The notes under the pieces: model-generated
The model's database searches: none
What the model was told of the DNA's origin: nothing
Seen by the model: only the letters and a program-made list of their open reading frames with translations
Shown here: positions 61,277 to 64,000 of the stretch, piece by piece
How the letters are laid out: every line of letters starts with the position of its first letter
How positions within the stretch are numbered: position 1 is the stretch's first letter
Made by a program: the position numbers and the translations under genes
Origin: Zingiber officinale
Taxonomy: Eukaryota; Streptophyta; Magnoliopsida; Zingiberales; Zingiberaceae
Assembly (NCBI RefSeq): GCF_018446385.1
Contig: NC_055987.1
Location: 12,113,705 to 12,177,704 of the forward strand
Direction of reading: 5' to 3'
Length of the DNA stretch: 64,000 bases

Positions 61277-64000
61277 GGATCAAATTGGCGCCATCTGTGG
61301 GAACGCATCCGAACAAGAACAATGGACGAGGCTGGACGACAACACACGGTGGCGCTTTCAACAGAAGAACTCTGGTCGAGATGAGGCCGCCAAACTTGTG
61401 GAGCAGAAACAGAAGAGCCGAGCAACAAGCAACATCTGCGTCGGTGGCCGAGCGGAAGCACCTCCGCCACCGCCGCATTCCACCGGGCCTTATTTCGCAC
61501 CCCTGGCTATACCTGCAAGAGATAGAGGATCTTCGGATGAAATGCCAAGGCGGGATGACAGAAGGGAAAGCCCCCGAGGACTCCCCCGAGCGGATCAATC
61601 GCCAATTTTCGGAGGCTATTCTGCAAGACCCTCTGCCCAAGCACTACGTGGCTCCGACGATCGGCGAGTACAATGGAACAACGGACCCGGATGATCATCT
61701 GGGTAAGTTTGATAACACAGCTACACTCCATCAATATACAGATGGAGTAAAGTGTCGCGTCTTCCTTACAACTCTCTCGGGATCGGCCCAACGGTGGTTT
61801 CGGAGGTTGCCGGACGAATCCATCACTAGCTTTAAGGACTTCCGAACGGCCTTCCTCCACCACTTCGCCAGCAGTCGGCGTTATCGGAAGACAAGTGTCA
61901 GCTTGTTTGCCATCAAGCAAGAGTCGAGAGAATCGCTTCGAGCCTACATCCAGCGATTCAACCAAGTGGCGATGGATATCCCAACAGCCACATCGGAAAC
62001 GATGATGAATGCCTTCACGCAAGGCCTTGTGGACGGGGACTTCTTCCGGTCGCTCATCCGAAAGCCGCCCCAAGATTATGATCATATGCTGCACCGCCAA
62101 TGAATACATAAACGTGAAGAAGCACAAGCCGCGGAAAACTCCTACCGGGCACCTATTCATGCCGAGGGACGCCGCCCCTAGAGGACCGAGAAACAATTCG
62201 ATCCCCACGGATCGCACGTACAAGAAGTGCTGCCGCCCCAAGCCAAAGAAGAGGTGGACCCTATGTTCTGCACCTTCCACAGACGGATTCGCACAACACG
62301 AGGGATTGTCAAGTCTTCCCTTCGTGGTCAATCCTGCTCCCGTGAAAGCCGAACGACGGTCTCCTCCCATCGACAGAGACAAAGGACCCATGAAGCCGAC
62401 CGCCCGACCGAAAGGCGACATCAGCAGACACCCGATCGCTGATCTCCAAGGCAGGAGAATCAGGGCGTCCAGAGAACGATCGCGGACCGTCCACTCGGGA
62501 AGAGGCAGAGTAATACTTCCGGGCGAGATCAACGTTATTTCGGAGAGCCGATCGGAGGAGACTCCAACCGAGCCAGCAAGGCGAGATCCACGCAGTCGGC
62601 TGTAGCCAAGAGCGGGCAAGTGGACCGGAAATCACTTTCGGTCCCGGAGACTTGGAAGGAGTAGAAGTGCCCCACGACGACACTCTGCTCATTAAAGCGG
62701 TAATAGCAAATTATACTATTCACCGCATATTTGTTGACACAGGGAGCTCGGTCAACATCATATTCAAGAAGGCGTTCGATCAGCTGCAAATTGATCGTGC
62801 CGAGCTACTGCCCATGACGACCCCGCTCTACGGGTTTACGGGCAACGAAGTTCAGCCGGTCGGACAGATCCGGCTGGCTACCTCATTGGGAGAGGAGCCG
62901 CTCAGGAGAACTAGGACAATAAACTTCGTGGTGGTCGACTCTCCCTCGTCCTACAACGTTATTTTGGGACGACCGGCGCTCGGGGAATTCCGAGCAGTTG
63001 TCTCAACTTTCCACCAGAAGATAAAGTTCCCCGTGGAGGACAAAGTAGGAGAAGTACGTGGAGATCAGCTAGCAGCTCGGCGGTGCTATATAGAGATGGT
63101 CCGAGCAGAGGCTTGCTCCGCTCGGAAGGCGCCCCGAATTGAGGTACACGCCATAACTGAGAAACCTCCTGCTTTAATTTACGATGAAAAGGAGGAAGTT
63201 CAGATCCATCCGACCCGATCGGAGGCCACGACTTTTATCGCTTCTGATCTGGAGAAGGAGCAGAAGGAGGAGCTGATCCAATGCCTCCAACGAAATCATG
63301 ATGTTTTCGTCTGGTCGACACATGAGTTGCCCGGAATTTCGCCAAGTCTAGCGCAGCATGAGTTGCATGTCCGGGCCTTTCGGCCTGAAGCAGAGAAAAA
63401 GGACTTGTAGCGAGCGAATACCATCATCCGGCGGAAGTAGAAAAACGGAGGCCGCCACATACGCGAGGTGCAGTCAGTTGGTCGCTAACGTGGTATTGGT
63501 CTCCAAGCCGGGCGGCAAGTGGAGAGTTTGCATCGACTTTCGGGACTTAAACAAAGCATGCCCCAAGGATTTTTATCCCTTGCCCCGAATAGATCAGCTG
63601 GTGGACTCTACAGCCGGTTGTGAATTGATTTGTATGCTCGACGCATACCAAGGCTATCATCAGGTACCGCTCACTCGTGAAGATCAAGAAAAGGTTAGCT
63701 TTGTGACTGCCGACGGCACGTATTGCTACAATGTGATGCCGTTCGGATTAAAGAATGCTGGGGCCACCTATCAACGCTTGATGAATAGGGTGTTCAGGGA
63801 GCAAATCGGGCGGAAGTCGTGGACGACATTCTTATTAAATCCACCGAGCGGCCGATCTTTTCAAGGATATGGAAGAAACCTTCCGAACCTGCGCAAATAT
63901 GGAATCAAGCTAAATCCCCTGAAGTGCCTGTTCGGAGCTAAAGGAGGCGTTTCTTGGGGTACATAGTGACCGAGCGGGGAATCAAGCAAATCCCAAGAAG
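60497..64000 (+). mobile_element. Ty3/gypsy retrotransposon, Tat lineage, runs off the right edge
   Basis: The 5' LTR is 60497-61276 (opens TGTGATCC, closes TTGACA, with a TATATAAAG box near 61099). The primer site TTGGCGCCATCTGTGGGAA is at 61285-61303, usual for Tat/Athila elements. Parts in order: gag (about 61.5-62.1 kb, with the CRVFLTTLSGSAQRWF block), aspartic protease (about 62.65-63.0 kb, FVDTGSS), and the start of reverse transcriptase (about 63.5-63.9 kb, WRVCIDFRDLNKACPKD and VMPFGLKNAGATYQ). The rest lies beyond the window. The visible part has at least two breaks. Age cannot be judged without the other LTR. Confidence 0.9.

Overview
The window looks like nuclear DNA from a flowering plant, most likely a monocot. 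The evidence is five recognisable plant nuclear genes, one of them (nicotianamine synthase) intronless and strongly GC-rich in the monocot style, set in AT-rich DNA full of LTR retroelements, hAT-type and foldback DNA elements and short SINEs. Several LTR sequences recall ginger-family genomes, but that is an impression and not something I could test. No rRNA, tRNA or bacterial-type feature was found.

Layout. 1-22,300 is a graveyard of mobile elements: an LTR-like block (1-1,941), a minus-strand element (1,942-6,946) that has itself received a SINE, a gypsy-type LTR and, inside that, a solo LTR; an unassigned stretch with a GC-rich island (6,947-8,350); a Ty1/copia element (8,351-12,149); a SIRE-like element with very low-complexity internal DNA (about 12,567-19,089); another LTR with a primer-binding site (about 19,090-20,130); and a hAT MITE (20,684-21,124). 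22,900-27,720 holds a plus-strand DUF863 gene. 27,720-36,200 is again accessory: a SINE, a gypsy-type LTR, two groups of foldback repeats and a decayed hAT transposon.

36,236-55,566 is the gene-rich core: ATG8 (minus, five coding exons), an IPUT1/PGSIP6-type glycosyltransferase (minus, five exons), a FERONIA-like CrRLK1L receptor kinase (minus, one exon), COX5C (plus, one coding exon, probably with a leader intron that houses a long-TIR element) and nicotianamine synthase (plus, one exon). These genes serve unrelated housekeeping and signalling roles: autophagy, sphingolipid glycosylation, cell-wall sensing, respiration and metal chelation. They do not form a pathway cluster. 55,600-64,000 returns to LTR relics, a CACTA-like repeat block, a perfect hAT MITE (57,935-58,505) and, at the right edge, the 5' part of a Ty3/gypsy Tat-lineage element.

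I did not find an undescribed biological system. The points most worth a second look are a tRNA-derived, poly(T)-tailed SINE family (two copies with target duplications), tandem foldback arrays at 30.4-32.05 kb, the nested insertions at 1.9-6.9 kb, the long-TIR element in the presumed COX5C leader intron, and a 62-base near-perfect hairpin at 53.9 kb. Exon coordinates come from hand translation and splice-site reading and were not checked against transcripts.
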